DNA of 64,000 nucleotides from Hyphomonas sp. (GCA_016124495.1 WGNP01000007.1:186001-250000), one strand, 5' to 3'. Shown: positions 28,201-36,975, counted from the first letter of the stretch. The notes: generated from the letters alone by a model not told the origin. Made by a program: numbers and translations.

Positions 28201-28473
28201 GTCATCATGCGCGCGCGCATCCTGCATGTGCGGGGCCGCGTGCAGACGGCAGACAACGTGACCCACATCGTGGCGGAAGAACTGATCGACTGCTCGGGCG
28301 ACCTTTCGCTTCTGACGGAGGATACGCTGCGCGACCCGATCAGGGGCGTCCTCGCCCGCCCGGACGAAGTCGCCCGCCCTCCGAACGAGAACCGCGGACC
28401 CGGCGGACGGCGCGATACGGCGCGTCACCCCCGGAACGTTCGCATCATCCCCCCAAGCCGGGATTTTCATTAG
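25210..28473 (+). CDS. dnaE2: error-prone DNA polymerase III alpha subunit DnaE2
   Basis: 1087 residues, shorter than replicative DnaE1 (about 1150) as usual for DnaE2. The N-terminal PHP domain begins [26 protein letters not shown]. The polymerase core contains [19 protein letters not shown], the catalytic aspartates in [19 protein letters not shown], and [23 protein letters not shown]. Helix-hairpin-helix and OB domains ([20 protein letters not shown]) are near the C-terminus. It performs mutagenic lesion bypass with ImuA and ImuB. The start chosen overlaps the imuB stop; an ORF opening 8 codons earlier is ignored. Confidence 0.95.
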   Translation: MTGYAELAVTTNFSFLRGASHAEELVQCAASLGLRAIGVADRNTLAGVVRAHVAAKAAGLKLLVGARLAPEDGPDILAYPVDRPAYGRLSRLISGGKLRAEKGSCRILMEDILAASQGQMLIVLPPEPLTSAFREALERVAAAAPGHAWLGARYTYSGRNREHLGRLSELSAGTGAPLVAINDVLYHAPERRPLQDVMTCIREHCTIDTAGYRLEANAERHLKSPKEMARLFSGFEPALRRTLEIAERCTFSLDELSYEYPDEPVPHGSTPQAHLERLAREGAAWRYPEGIPEKVSAQIRKELRIIAQLNYAPYFLTVHDIVSWARGQGILCQGRGSAANSAVCYCLGVTSVDPALSNLLFERFLSPERREPPDIDVDFEHERREEVIQYVYERYGRHRAALTGTVISYRSRSAIREVCKALGLSEEISSALASSVWGSWSDGLPGKRIAEAGLDPANPLIRRAVQLARQLLGFPRHLSQHVGGFVLTRGPLIETVPIGNAAMKDRTFIEWDKDDIDALGIMKVDVLALGMLTCIRKAFDMLESHKGIRHSLASIPQDDTATYDMLCRADSLGVFQVESRAQMAMLPRLRPRTFYDLVIEVAIVRPGPIQGNMVHPYLRRRKKLEPIIFPSPSPDHGPPDELKAILARTEGVPLFQEQAMQISIDAARFTPEEANGLRRAMATFRNVGTIHNYEHMFVSRMITRGYDPAFAKACFDQIRGFGEYGFPESHAASFALLVYVSSWIKCHHPDVFCAALLNSQPMGFYAPAQIVRDAQEHGVDVRPVDVNHSDWDNTLEPAGAGGSTFRVQLGFRQVTGLRQDEMEQLMAARGAGYETPESLMRRAGLSRPVLERLAAADAFGSMGLSRRSALWKVRGEAAGRTLPLFAAAGLAEQGGEAGVTLPLIPRSEEVIQDYQTARLSLKDHPMHFLREVHARRGIIPTHEAAQSRNGRRVQTSGLVLVRQQPGTASGVVFITLEDETGIANLVVWPRVKERFRPVIMRARILHVRGRVQTADNVTHIVAEELIDCSGDLSLLTEDTLRDPIRGVLARPDEVARPPNENRGPGGRRDTARHPRNVRIIPPSRDFH

Positions 28474-28484
28474 CCATGGATCCG

Positions 28485-29190
28485 GAAACAGGTTGCAGCG
28501 CAGCGGAACGACGCTCGTCGACCGTATCCTCTCCAGTCATCCGGATCCGCCGGAGAGCGCACAGAGCTCAGAACCTGCCTTCGCCAGGGCGCCGCCGAAG
28601 CAGGTCCGTACATGCCCGGCGTCCGCATCCTGCCTGGTGCAGCGGCGGTGGGCCTTTCCGCCGCGGGCCTGCGCTACATGGAAAGCTTGCCTGCGATTTT
28701 GAGCAGCCCTTCGCGCCTCACGGACAAGATGCCGATCAACGTGCTTTTGTCCCCGCGATCCTCGCTGCCCTTCCTGAAGCCCGCATGATCCGCTTGCGCC
28801 GCCACCCGCCGGACAGTGTACTGAGCATTTACCGGCAACTGTTTCCGGCAGGCGCAGGGTGTTGTCGTGTTGCCCCGTGACCTGGAAAGCCTCGCCGGAT
28901 AGGTTGCCGAGGTCTTGCCTGCCTCACGGTTCACGGTGATCGATTATCAAAGCCTCATCGGCAATCCTGGCTCCGGGATCAGGCGGCTACTGGACTTCAG
29001 CGGGCCCGCATCCGGACCGGCCTGTCTGGAATTCCGGAACGATCCCGCCCCTGTGGCCACCGACAGTGTCGCGCAAGTCCGCCAGCCGGTGTTGGCAACA
29101 GCCGGCAGGCGACAGAGGCGGCATCAGGCTTACCTTGAGCCCGCGCTCAGGATTCTCCAGGATCGCAGAACGTTGAATTCGGCGGCTTAA
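28485..29190 (+). pseudogene. decayed TPR-type sulfotransferase
   Basis: Three frames hold colinear pieces of one sulfotransferase. Near 28493: MQRSGTTLVDRILSSHPD, the 5'-phosphosulfate-binding loop. Near 28770-28860 in another frame: LPEARMIRLRRHPPDSVLSI and then YRQLFPAG, the 3'-phosphate-binding segment. Near 28920-29160 in the third: VIDYQSLIGNPGSGIRRLLDF, CLEFRNDP and SVAQVRQPV, the conserved C-terminus. Distances between the motifs are shorter than in intact enzymes, so internal deletions are likely as well as frameshifts. The region follows dnaE2 directly and precedes an intact flavoprotein gene. Confidence 0.7.
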
Positions 29191-29334
29191 ACCCTGACCG
29201 GGACACGCAAGCCGGTCCGGCATCCGCTCACGGAACGCGCTGCAGGGGTTCTGCGGCGTGTCTTAAGTGACCGGTCGCCCAGGTTAACGCAGCCCCCGGG
29301 TGCACGGCACTGCCTGAAGTGCTAAAGGGCGTCC

Positions 29335-30969
29335 ATGCTGCGGATTTCCGAACTCAAGCTTCCTCTCGACCATGCCCCGGCAGAGCTGCCCGCGGCGATC
29401 GCGGCCCGGCTTGGCGTCGGCGCCGATGAGCTGCTGCACTGGTCAGTCTGGAAACGGGCCCACGACGCCCGGCGCAAGTCGGCCATCCTGAAAACCTATA
29501 TCGTGGACGTCGTGCTGCGCGACGAACCTTCTGCTCTCCGGCGGATGAGCGGCGATCCCCACGTGCGCCCCACACCCGACACGGCCTATCGCCCCCCCGC
29601 GGCGCCGCCGCGCCCTTCCCGGCTGCGTCCGGTCGTCATCGGCGCGGGCCCCTGCGGCCTGTTCGCAGGCCTGATTCTGGCCGAGCTGGGCCTGCGCCCG
29701 ATCATCCTCGACCGCGGCAAGGTGGTCCGGGAGCGGACCCAGGATACCTGGGGCCTCTGGCGCCGCAGCCAACTCGATCCGGAGTCCAACGTCCAGTACG
29801 GCGAAGGCGGCGCCGGCACATTCTCAGACGGCAAGCTCTACAGCCAGATCAAGGACCCGCGCTTTCTCGGCCGGAAGGTGCTCACCGAATTTGTGGCCGC
29901 CGGTGCCCCTCCGGAGATCCTCACCGATGCCCACCCGCATATCGGCACCTTCCGGCTGGTGACCATGGTCGAAAGCCTGCGCGCCAAGATCGAGGCGCTC
30001 GGCGGGGAATACCGTTTCCAGCAACGCGTGACCGATGTGGAACTCAGCCGCAGCCCGGACGGGACGCATGTGCTGCGCGGCGTACACCTGCACACGGGCG
30101 AATTCCTTGAAGCCGCGCAGGTCGTTCTGGCCGTCGGGCATTCGTCACGCGACACGTTCGAGGCCCTCTACAATCGCGGGGTCCATATCGAGGCCAAGCC
30201 GTTCTCAATCGGCTTCCGCATCGAGCATCCGCAGTCCTGGATCGACAAGGCGATGTTCGGCGCCTGCGCCGGTCATCCTGATCTCGGCGCGGCGGCCTAT
30301 TCGCTGTCCCATCATGCCGCCAATGGCCGGACCGCCTACAGCTTCTGCATGTGCCCGGGCGGCACCGTGGTGGCCGCCGCGTCGGAGCCCGGCCGCCTCG
30401 TCACCAACGGCATGAGCCAGTACTCACGCAACGAGCGCAACGCCAATGCCGGCTTCGTCGTCGGCATTTCACCCGCCGACTATCCCGGCGATCATCCGCT
30501 CGCCGGAATCGCGCTTCAGCGCGATCTTGAAGCCCGTGCCTTTGCTGCCGGCGGGCGTGATTACTTCGCGCCCGGCCAGCGCGTCGCCGACTTTCTGGCA
30601 GGCCGCGCCTCTACCGCCCTGGGCCCGGTCACGCCAAGCTACCGGCCCGGCGTCCGCCCGGCGGACCTGGCGGCGCTGATGCCGGACTATGTGATCGAGG
30701 CGATGCGCGAAGCGCTGCCGGTCTTCGGCCGGAAAATTCCGCGCTACGATGATCCGGACGCCTTGCTGACGGGCGTCGAAACCCGCACCTCTTCCCCCGT
30801 CCGCATTACGCGCCGAGCGGATTTCCAGAGCCTCAACGTGCGCGGCCTCTACCCCGCCGGCGAAGGTGCAGGCTATGCGGGCGGCATCCTGTCCGCCGCT
30901 GTGGACGGCATAAAAGTCGCCGAAGCCGTCGTCCGCGCCATGGCGAGCGAAGCGGCTTTTCAGTCTTGA
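29335..30969 (+). CDS. COG2509-type FAD-dependent dehydrogenase
   Basis: 544 residues. An N-terminal domain of about 85 residues (ISELKLPLDHAPAELPAAI, SVWKRAHDARRK) typical of this family precedes the dinucleotide fold VVIGAGPCGLFAGLILAELGL. Further family blocks are NVQYGEGGAGTFSDGKLYSQI, AHPHIGTFRLVTMVESLR and the C-terminal GLYPAGEGAGYAGGILSAA, which binds FAD. The family is widespread but its substrate is not established. It stands alone, 230 bases upstream of selA; no functional link to selenium is evident. Confidence 0.85.
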   Translation: MLRISELKLPLDHAPAELPAAIAARLGVGADELLHWSVWKRAHDARRKSAILKTYIVDVVLRDEPSALRRMSGDPHVRPTPDTAYRPPAAPPRPSRLRPVVIGAGPCGLFAGLILAELGLRPIILDRGKVVRERTQDTWGLWRRSQLDPESNVQYGEGGAGTFSDGKLYSQIKDPRFLGRKVLTEFVAAGAPPEILTDAHPHIGTFRLVTMVESLRAKIEALGGEYRFQQRVTDVELSRSPDGTHVLRGVHLHTGEFLEAAQVVLAVGHSSRDTFEALYNRGVHIEAKPFSIGFRIEHPQSWIDKAMFGACAGHPDLGAAAYSLSHHAANGRTAYSFCMCPGGTVVAAASEPGRLVTNGMSQYSRNERNANAGFVVGISPADYPGDHPLAGIALQRDLEARAFAAGGRDYFAPGQRVADFLAGRASTALGPVTPSYRPGVRPADLAALMPDYVIEAMREALPVFGRKIPRYDDPDALLTGVETRTSSPVRITRRADFQSLNVRGLYPAGEGAGYAGGILSAAVDGIKVAEAVVRAMASEAAFQS

Positions 30970-31200
30970 AACCGGAAAAGTCCGGGGCGTCCCTATCGGC
31001 CGGGCAAGAGCGATCTGCCCGGAACCGAAATCGTCACGCCATGCTGTGGCTGAGGAGGCTGTAAAACCCGCTTCGGCCGGACAGGTCCCTGCGCCGACGA
31101 AGGGCCCGCGAGAGAAACGTCTGCCAACCGCCGCGCGCTGCGCCTTGATCCGCCCGGATCTGCCCCTACAGTCAGCCCGGTCGTAAGCCAGGGATCGCGG

Positions 31201-32592
31201 ATGAGCACTCTCTTGAGACAGTTGCCTCAGGTGGACGCGCTGCTCGCAACCCCGGGCATGGCCGGGTTGCTGAGCGCCTATTCGCGCCAGGAAGTGGCCG
31301 ATACCCTTCGCTCAGCGCTGCAGGCTCTTCGCGCAGACCTGAAAGCTGGCCACCTGAAGCAGCTTCCGGACTTTGAAAGCGAAGCTTTTGCGCGAAGCCT
31401 TGGTGACAGGATTGAAGCGGAGCGTCAGCCGAATCTAAGGCCTGCGATCAACGCGACCGGAATCATCGTTCACACCAACCTCGGGCGCGCCCGCCTTGCA
31501 CCTGAGGCGCTCGCCGCAATACAGGCTGTCGGCGCCGATCATTCAAATCTCGAACTGGATCTGGACACAGGACGGCGCGGCTCGCGCCACACGCATGTCG
31601 AGCGTCTCATCTGCGAGCTTACCGGTGCTGAAGCGGCCCTGGTTGTGAACAATTGCGCCGCGGCGGTCCTCCTCAGCCTTATGGCCACCGCGCAGGGCCG
31701 GAAAGTGGTCGCTTCACGAGGTGAACTGATCGAGATCGGCGGAGCGTTCCGTCTGCCCGATGTCATTCAGCAAAGCGGCGCGATCCTCAGGGAAGTCGGC
31801 GCGACAAACAAGACACGTGCGAAGGACTACGCAGAGGCCATCGATCCGGACACGGCCGTCCTTCTGAAAAGCCATACGAGCAATTACCAGATTGTCGGTT
31901 TCACCCATACGCCAGGACGTGACGAACTCGCGGCGCTGGCGCACGCCACCGGCACGATCCTGATGGAAGACCTTGGCAGCGGCGTCCTTGTCGATCTGTC
32001 TCCTTACGGCCTGCGCAATGAGCCTGTTGTGTCCGATGTCCTGGCATCTGGCGTCGATATCGTGATGTTCTCAGGCGACAAGCTTCTCGGCGGCCCTCAG
32101 TGCGGCATCATCGCAGGACGCGCTGAACTCATCCGGGGTCTGAAGACCCATCCGCTCAGCCGGGCCGTCCGCATCGACAAGCTCTCGCTCGCCGCACTCG
32201 AGGCGACACTCCGCCTCTACCGCGCGCCGCATGATCCTTTTTGCAGCGTGCCCGTGCTGCGCGCAATTTCCCAGCCCATCGCCGACGTGCGTGCGCGCGC
32301 GGAAAAGCTTGCCGCAGCGCTGAACGGGTCTGGATTTGAGGATGTCAGTTCCATTCCGAGTGAGGCGTTTGTAGGTGGCGGCTCGCTTCCGCAACAGCAC
32401 CTGAAAAGCTATGCTGTCTCGATCGGTATTCCGCCTTATACGCCGGACGCGCTGGCCGCCGCCTTGCGCAAGGCGCGCCCGCCCGTAATCGGCATGATCC
32501 GAAACGACCGGTTTCTGATGGACGCGCGTACCCTGACAGACGGCGAAGTCACTGCGGTTGTCGAGGCCTTTCGCGGGTTGCGATCCCGGTGA
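31201..32592 (+). CDS. selA: L-seryl-tRNA(Sec) selenium transferase
   Basis: 463 residues, the family's normal length. SelA uses PLP to convert seryl-tRNA(Sec) and selenophosphate to selenocysteinyl-tRNA(Sec). Hallmarks: N-terminal tRNA-binding helices, RPAINATGIIVHTNLGRARL, the glycine-rich ALVVNNCAAAVLLSL, SRGELIEIGGAFRLPDV and the PLP lysine Lys294 in MFSGDKLLGGPQCGII. selB begins in its stop codon and the tRNA-Sec gene follows selB, so the whole decoding set is clustered except selD, which must be elsewhere. Confidence 0.97.
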   Translation: MSTLLRQLPQVDALLATPGMAGLLSAYSRQEVADTLRSALQALRADLKAGHLKQLPDFESEAFARSLGDRIEAERQPNLRPAINATGIIVHTNLGRARLAPEALAAIQAVGADHSNLELDLDTGRRGSRHTHVERLICELTGAEAALVVNNCAAAVLLSLMATAQGRKVVASRGELIEIGGAFRLPDVIQQSGAILREVGATNKTRAKDYAEAIDPDTAVLLKSHTSNYQIVGFTHTPGRDELAALAHATGTILMEDLGSGVLVDLSPYGLRNEPVVSDVLASGVDIVMFSGDKLLGGPQCGIIAGRAELIRGLKTHPLSRAVRIDKLSLAALEATLRLYRAPHDPFCSVPVLRAISQPIADVRARAEKLAAALNGSGFEDVSSIPSEAFVGGGSLPQQHLKSYAVSIGIPPYTPDALAAALRKARPPVIGMIRNDRFLMDARTLTDGEVTAVVEAFRGLRSR

Positions 32593-34460
32593 CGCCGTGT
32601 CCTGTCGTCGTGATCGGGCATGTCGATCATGGCAAGACCACACTCGTGCGTGCGCTGACGGGTATCGACACTGACAGGTTGCCTGAGGAGAAGGCCCGGG
32701 GTCTCTCCATCACCGCAGGGTTTGCCTATCGCCGGTATGGGGACGCCGTAATCGACCTGATCGATGCACCAGGACATGAGAATTTCATCCGCGCGATGGT
32801 GTCCGGTGCCTCGGGCGCCCGGGCAGCCTTGCTCGTCCTGTCTGCCACCGACGGCGTCCAGCCGCAAACACGCGAACACATCCAGATCGTTGACGCCCTC
32901 GGAATATATCCAGGCTTGATTGCGCTGACTAAGGCAGATCTGGTCGCCAGCGCAGAACGGGAGAAGCGCACAGCTGACCTGCGCGCGGCGCTTGCCGGAA
33001 CCTCATTCCGGGACGCACCGATGATCCTTTGCTCGGCAGTAACCGGCGAAGGACTGGAGAACCTCCACGGGGCGCTCGAAGGCCTGTCCGGATTGCCTGT
33101 GGCGCCCGGGCCGCCAGGCGTCTTCCTGGCGATAGACCGCGTCTTCGTCTCCGAGGGGCACGGCGTAGTCGTGACCGGAACCCTGTTGGGTGGTTCACTG
33201 AGACCCGAAGACGAACTCGTGCTCGCTTCCAGCGCTCAGGTTGTGACCATCCGCCGGATTCAGGTCCGGGGCTGCGATGTTCCGGAAGCTCAGGCGGGGG
33301 AGCGTACGGCGCTGAACCTGCGGGCCATTGCATCCGGCGAAGTCAAACCGGGCGACATTCTCTGCTCACCGGGCACCTGCTCTGCGTCGCTGAATACAGA
33401 TGTAGTGATCGAAATTCCGCTGTCGGCCAGCCGTGCTCTTCGGCATATGGAAGACGTCCGTATACTGTACGCGACGGCCCACGCTGCTGCGACCGTCCGT
33501 TTGCTGGACGCAAAGCAGATCGGGCCCGGTGAGAAGGGATTTGCCCAGCTGCGTTTCGCAGCGCCCGTCACTGCATTTGCCGGGCAACGCGCGATCCTGC
33601 GCAGCTTCTCGCCTCAGCAGACCCTGGGCGGCGCCGTCGTTCTCGATCCGGCGGCTGCGCCGGTGAAGGCTGGCAGGGCTTTGCGGCTGGCGACCCTCAG
33701 GGCCGCCGAGCCTGGAGACGTACCGGCGCTGGCCGGCGCGCTGGCTGAGGAACATGGCGGCTGCGTGCGTCTGGAGGACATCTCGCGGTTGGCGCGCGCC
33801 CCGGTCAGCCAGGTCAGGGCAAGACTGGGCGACGGGTTTATCGAGATCGCTGAGGGGGTTGCTGCGACAGCGGCGGCCGGCGGGCTTGCAGTGGAAGGCT
33901 ACCGGGCACGCCTTTCGGCCTTTCACCGGGCGAACCCTTTGAAGCTGCGTGCTCTGCGGTCAGATATCACAGATGCCCGGCTGCCCCCTGCTCTGGCGCA
34001 ACATGCCGAAACAGCGCTCGCCGCGGCCGGGACGGTTCGCCTTTCTGGTGCGTATGCGGCGCTGGCAGGACATGATCCTTCAGATCACCTGACACCGGAA
34101 AACGCGGCGCGCATGGAAGCCTTGACCCGCGAACTCGCATCGGCCGGTCTCGCGCCTGCAGGGATCGATGTGCTGATGCGGGCGCCCGGCGATGAAGACC
34201 TGATCGCGCTGCTGATCGAAGCCGGAACGGTCATCCGGCTGTATAATGTCTCGTTGAAACAGACGATCCTCTTCCATGCCGACGCAGTGCGAGACGCTGC
34301 GCGGATCCTGAGGGAGAGCTTTCCGGGCGAAGCGGCGTTTACAACCGGGGAGGCGCGCATAGCCCTGCGCACCAGCCGGAAATACATTGTTCCGCTGCTC
34401 GAACATTTCGACGCGGCCGGCATAACCCGGCGGAAGGGTGACACACGCTACACGGTCTGA
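32589..34460 (+). CDS. selB: selenocysteine-specific elongation factor SelB
   Basis: 623 residues from a GTG that overlaps the selA stop (GTGA). The EF-Tu-like GTPase domain has G1 GHVDHGKTTLV, the G3 segment DAPGHENFI and G4 TKAD. Beta-barrel domains II-III follow, then a C-terminal set of winged helices (about residues 375-623) ending FTTGEARIALRTSRKYIVPLL and EHFDAAGITRRKGDTRYTV, which binds the SECIS hairpin in the mRNA. SelB delivers Sec-tRNA(Sec) to UGA codons next to a SECIS. A client gene with in-frame TGA lies 1.9 kb downstream. Confidence 0.97.
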   Translation: MTPCPVVVIGHVDHGKTTLVRALTGIDTDRLPEEKARGLSITAGFAYRRYGDAVIDLIDAPGHENFIRAMVSGASGARAALLVLSATDGVQPQTREHIQIVDALGIYPGLIALTKADLVASAEREKRTADLRAALAGTSFRDAPMILCSAVTGEGLENLHGALEGLSGLPVAPGPPGVFLAIDRVFVSEGHGVVVTGTLLGGSLRPEDELVLASSAQVVTIRRIQVRGCDVPEAQAGERTALNLRAIASGEVKPGDILCSPGTCSASLNTDVVIEIPLSASRALRHMEDVRILYATAHAAATVRLLDAKQIGPGEKGFAQLRFAAPVTAFAGQRAILRSFSPQQTLGGAVVLDPAAAPVKAGRALRLATLRAAEPGDVPALAGALAEEHGGCVRLEDISRLARAPVSQVRARLGDGFIEIAEGVAATAAAGGLAVEGYRARLSAFHRANPLKLRALRSDITDARLPPALAQHAETALAAAGTVRLSGAYAALAGHDPSDHLTPENAARMEALTRELASAGLAPAGIDVLMRAPGDEDLIALLIEAGTVIRLYNVSLKQTILFHADAVRDAARILRESFPGEAAFTTGEARIALRTSRKYIVPLLEHFDAAGITRRKGDTRYTV

Positions 34461-34501
34461 GTTTGACGCAGGCCCCGGCCGCGTTACTGTGGCCATGTCT
34501 T

Positions 34502-34593
34502 GGAGGTGACTGGAGTCTGGTGGCTTCCCTGGTCTTCAAAACCACGGACACGCCAACACGGCGTGTGGTGGGTTCGATTCCCATCCACCTCCG
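34502..34593 (+). tRNA. selC: tRNA-Sec (UCA anticodon)
   Basis: A 92-base tRNA with the features of bacterial tRNA-Sec. The long acceptor stem is GGAGGTG with CACCTCC (an eighth pair would be A-C), discriminator G. The anticodon loop CTTCAAA has anticodon TCA reading UGA. The variable arm is very long, ACACGCC paired with GGCGTGT, and the T arm is GTGGG-TTCGATT-CCCAT. The 3' CCA is not encoded (CCG follows). It starts 41 bases after the selB stop and ends 75 bases before the thioredoxin-fusion gene. One anticodon-stem pair is C-C mismatched. Confidence 0.95.
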
Positions 34594-34668
34594 CCGCGGG
34601 CGGCCCCTCTCTGGACAAAGCCATTGGCCTGCCCCCAATAAGTTGACACGAGACCACGGAGATATCCC

Positions 34669-36258
34669 ATGACCGAACCGAAGCCGGGTTTCTCCCTGAA
34701 ATCGCTGGCCGGAGGTACTCACGCGTTTCCGGCCGGCGGACCGTCCCTCGTCGTATTCGTCAAGGAAGACTGCGAAACCTGCAACACAGCAGCCCCCGTC
34801 ATCGAGGCCTTTCATCGGGCGTATGGCGAAAAACTACAGGTACTGATGCCGTCCCAGTCGGGCGAAGCCAGCGCCTTGTTTGCGGCGCGTCACAGTCTGA
34901 CGTTTCCGGTTCTTGACGATACGGGCTGCAAAACCTCCTTCGACTGGGACATAGAAATCGTGCCGTCCGTTTTCTGGCTGAACCCCGATGGCTCGCTCCA
35001 GCAGCATTTCGAAGGGTTTGTCCGGGCCGAATGGCAGGCGCTCAGCGCCGAAATTGCGGCAAGCCTTTCCCTGCCGCAGGCCCAGATAGACTGGGACGCG
35101 CTTCCGGCCTGGCGACCTGGCTGCGGCTCCCGCCACCTGTATCCGGAAATCTTTGCGCGTCTCAGCGCCGAGGCGAATGGCGAGCTGTTGCGCGCCCGCC
35201 GCATCGAGATTGGTGAAGCCGATGACGTCGCCGAGTTCATGTTTGACCAGGGCTTTTCCGATGGCCTGCCGCTCGTTCCGCCGACGCCTGAACGCGTGCT
35301 CAGGATGTTGGGGGGCACACACCGCGCGCCGCAGGACCTGATCGCGGTCGTACCGCCCAACATGGGAGAGGCTACCACCGAAAAGGTCGCGATCAATGCC
35401 GTCATGGCCGGCTGCAAACCGGAATACATGCCGGTCCTTATCGCCGCACTGGAAGCGGTGTGTACCGACGCATTCAACATCCACGGCGTGACAGCCACGA
35501 CAATGGGCGCGGCGCCGGTGATTGTGGTCAATGGTCCGATCCGGGACCGCATCGGCATGAACAAGGGCCTGGGCGCGCTCGGATCGGGCAACCGCGCCAA
35601 TGCCACGATCGGGCGTGCCCTGCGCCTGATCGTCGGCAATGTCGGCGGCGGCAAGCCGGGCGGTGTCGAGCGGTCCACACTCGGCAATCCGATGAAGTAC
35701 ACGATGTGCTTTGCAGAAAACGAAGAGCGCTCGCCCTGGCCGCCCCTGCATGTCGAACGGGGATTCAACAAGGATGATTCGGTCGTCACCGTATTTGCGA
35801 TGACCGGCGGGCCAGTGCACATTGTTGACCAGGAATCGCGTGAACCACGCCAGGTCGCAGGCTCCATTGGCCTTGGACTCGAAGGTGTCTTTCTTCCGAA
35901 ACTGCGAAACTTACCCGTCGACGCCCTGCTGGTCGTTTGCCCCGAACACATCGACACCCTGATGAGCCAGGGCCACTATACGAAGGCTGAGCTGCGCGCG
36001 CGGATCCAGGAGGTGACGTCGCGCCCGCTGAGCGAGATGGTCGCGAGCGACACATCGGGCGCCGGAATACCAAAGGCGACTGCGGAGAAGATGGGGGCGG
36101 AGAAACTCAGGGCGTCAGCGCCGAAGTTTGCGGGTGAGGAATACATTCATATCGTGGTCGCCGGATCCGACGCCGGCAAGTTCAGTTCGGCCTTTCACGG
36201 CTGGGCAACGGGCGAGATCGGATCGCAGTCGGTCTCGCGAAAGATCGATTTGGGCTAG
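34669..36258 (+). CDS. thioredoxin-fold fusion protein of the selenoprotein locus
   Basis: 529 residues. The first 125 or so form a thioredoxin/TlpA-like domain: LVVFVKEDCETCNTAAPVI carries the redox pair Cys35-x-x-Cys38, and VPSVFWLNPDG has the cis-proline-type region. A linker has PGCGSRHLYPEI (Cys152-Gly-Ser), which resembles the UGSC motif of the next gene with Cys in place of Sec. The remaining 350 residues are a large conserved-looking domain (FDQGFSDGLPLVPPTPERV, GGGKPGGVERSTLGNP, LVVCPEHIDTLMSQGHYTK) that I cannot assign. No signal peptide. It lies between tRNA-Sec and the selenoprotein gene, suggesting a redox partner for it. Confidence 0.75.
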   Translation: MTEPKPGFSLKSLAGGTHAFPAGGPSLVVFVKEDCETCNTAAPVIEAFHRAYGEKLQVLMPSQSGEASALFAARHSLTFPVLDDTGCKTSFDWDIEIVPSVFWLNPDGSLQQHFEGFVRAEWQALSAEIAASLSLPQAQIDWDALPAWRPGCGSRHLYPEIFARLSAEANGELLRARRIEIGEADDVAEFMFDQGFSDGLPLVPPTPERVLRMLGGTHRAPQDLIAVVPPNMGEATTEKVAINAVMAGCKPEYMPVLIAALEAVCTDAFNIHGVTATTMGAAPVIVVNGPIRDRIGMNKGLGALGSGNRANATIGRALRLIVGNVGGGKPGGVERSTLGNPMKYTMCFAENEERSPWPPLHVERGFNKDDSVVTVFAMTGGPVHIVDQESREPRQVAGSIGLGLEGVFLPKLRNLPVDALLVVCPEHIDTLMSQGHYTKAELRARIQEVTSRPLSEMVASDTSGAGIPKATAEKMGAEKLRASAPKFAGEEYIHIVVAGSDAGKFSSAFHGWATGEIGSQSVSRKIDLG

Positions 36259-36315
36259 AGACTTTGCCGGGACCGGGTATGATCAGTCGAAGTATAAGCA
36301 GAATGAGGATGTAAG

Positions 36316-36834
36316 ATGACAACAATCCTTGATCCGACCGATGAACGAAAACCCGTAGCCCGGCAGATAACGGCCAGATCCGGAACCCTGAGCGGCACAA
36401 TCGGGCTTCTGGATATCCGAAAGCCGCGCGGGAATGTGCTTCTCGATGAGCTGGAGCGCCAGATCAGGGCTGCGGCGCCAGATGTCACCGTCAAACGGTT
36501 CACCAAGCCAACGTTCACCAAGCCGTGCCCGGACGATATCCGGCGCGATATTGCGGCCCAGGTGGATTATCTGGTCGAGGCGCTGGCTGACTGAGGTTCC
36601 TGTACGACGTGCAGTCTGCACGACACAGTCTGGTTTGAAATCCAGGGAATCCCATCGGTCTCGATAGCGTCGTCAGAGTTTGATGAAGCGGCAGATTTCC
36701 AGCGCAACGCACTCGGCATGCCGGAGGCGCGGTATATTCTCGTGCCGCATCCGATTCAGGATGCAACGGACGATGAAATGCGCTCAAAGGCACAGGACGC
36801 GCTGCCTGCAATCCTGGAAGCGCTTACCCGCTGA
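36316..36834 (+). CDS. UGSC-family selenoprotein with in-frame TGA (Sec93)
   Basis: 172 residues if the TGA at 36592-36594 is read as selenocysteine. The upstream part (92 codons, good GAGGAT ribosome site) and the downstream part are in the same frame, and together read ...VEALAD-U-GSCTTCSLHD... with Sec93, Cys96 and Cys99, then LGMPEARYILVPHPIQDATD and a terminal TGA at 36832. This matches the family named after its U-G-S-C motif, described from marine metagenomes. A SECIS-like hairpin follows the TGA, and selA, selB and selC lie just upstream. Standard gene callers would stop at residue 92. The biochemical function of the family is unknown; a redox role is inferred from the Sec/Cys cluster. 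Confidence 0.9.
36595..36627 (+). promoter_or_regulatory. bacterial SECIS-like hairpin after the UGA codon
   Basis: Directly 3' of the in-frame TGA the mRNA can form a stem with arms CGTGCA (36608-36613) and TGCACG (36617-36622) around a GTC loop, with a lower TGT/ACA stem and an internal loop. The apex GCAGTCTGC closely resembles the E. coli fdhF SECIS apex GCAGGTCTGC, including the bulge/loop G and U needed by SelB. The loop is about 20 bases from the UGA, within the known range. Confidence 0.8.
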
Positions 36835-36975
36835 ATTCCTGTACATCTGACAGCGGCGCGAAGCGCTTAGGGGTTGCCCGGGCGCAGCGCTATCAGGCGG
36901 CCGAAGAAACAGGATGAGCCAGGCTTTTCAAGTGCGTTTCCATTACCGGGGCCAAGAACAAGCAAAGAGAACAAG

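Noticed and set aside
26644-28470. 608-codon minus-strand open frame opposite dnaE2
   Set aside because: Shadow of a strongly conserved polymerase gene; no motif of its own.
35122-35133. Cys-Gly-Ser-Arg in the thioredoxin-fusion gene as a second selenocysteine site
   Set aside because: The codon is TGC, not TGA; at most it is a Cys analogue.
36592-36594. TGA as the ordinary stop of a 92-residue protein
   Set aside because: The same frame continues for 79 codons with protein-like content, the UGSC motif and a SECIS-like hairpin, next to the Sec decoding genes.
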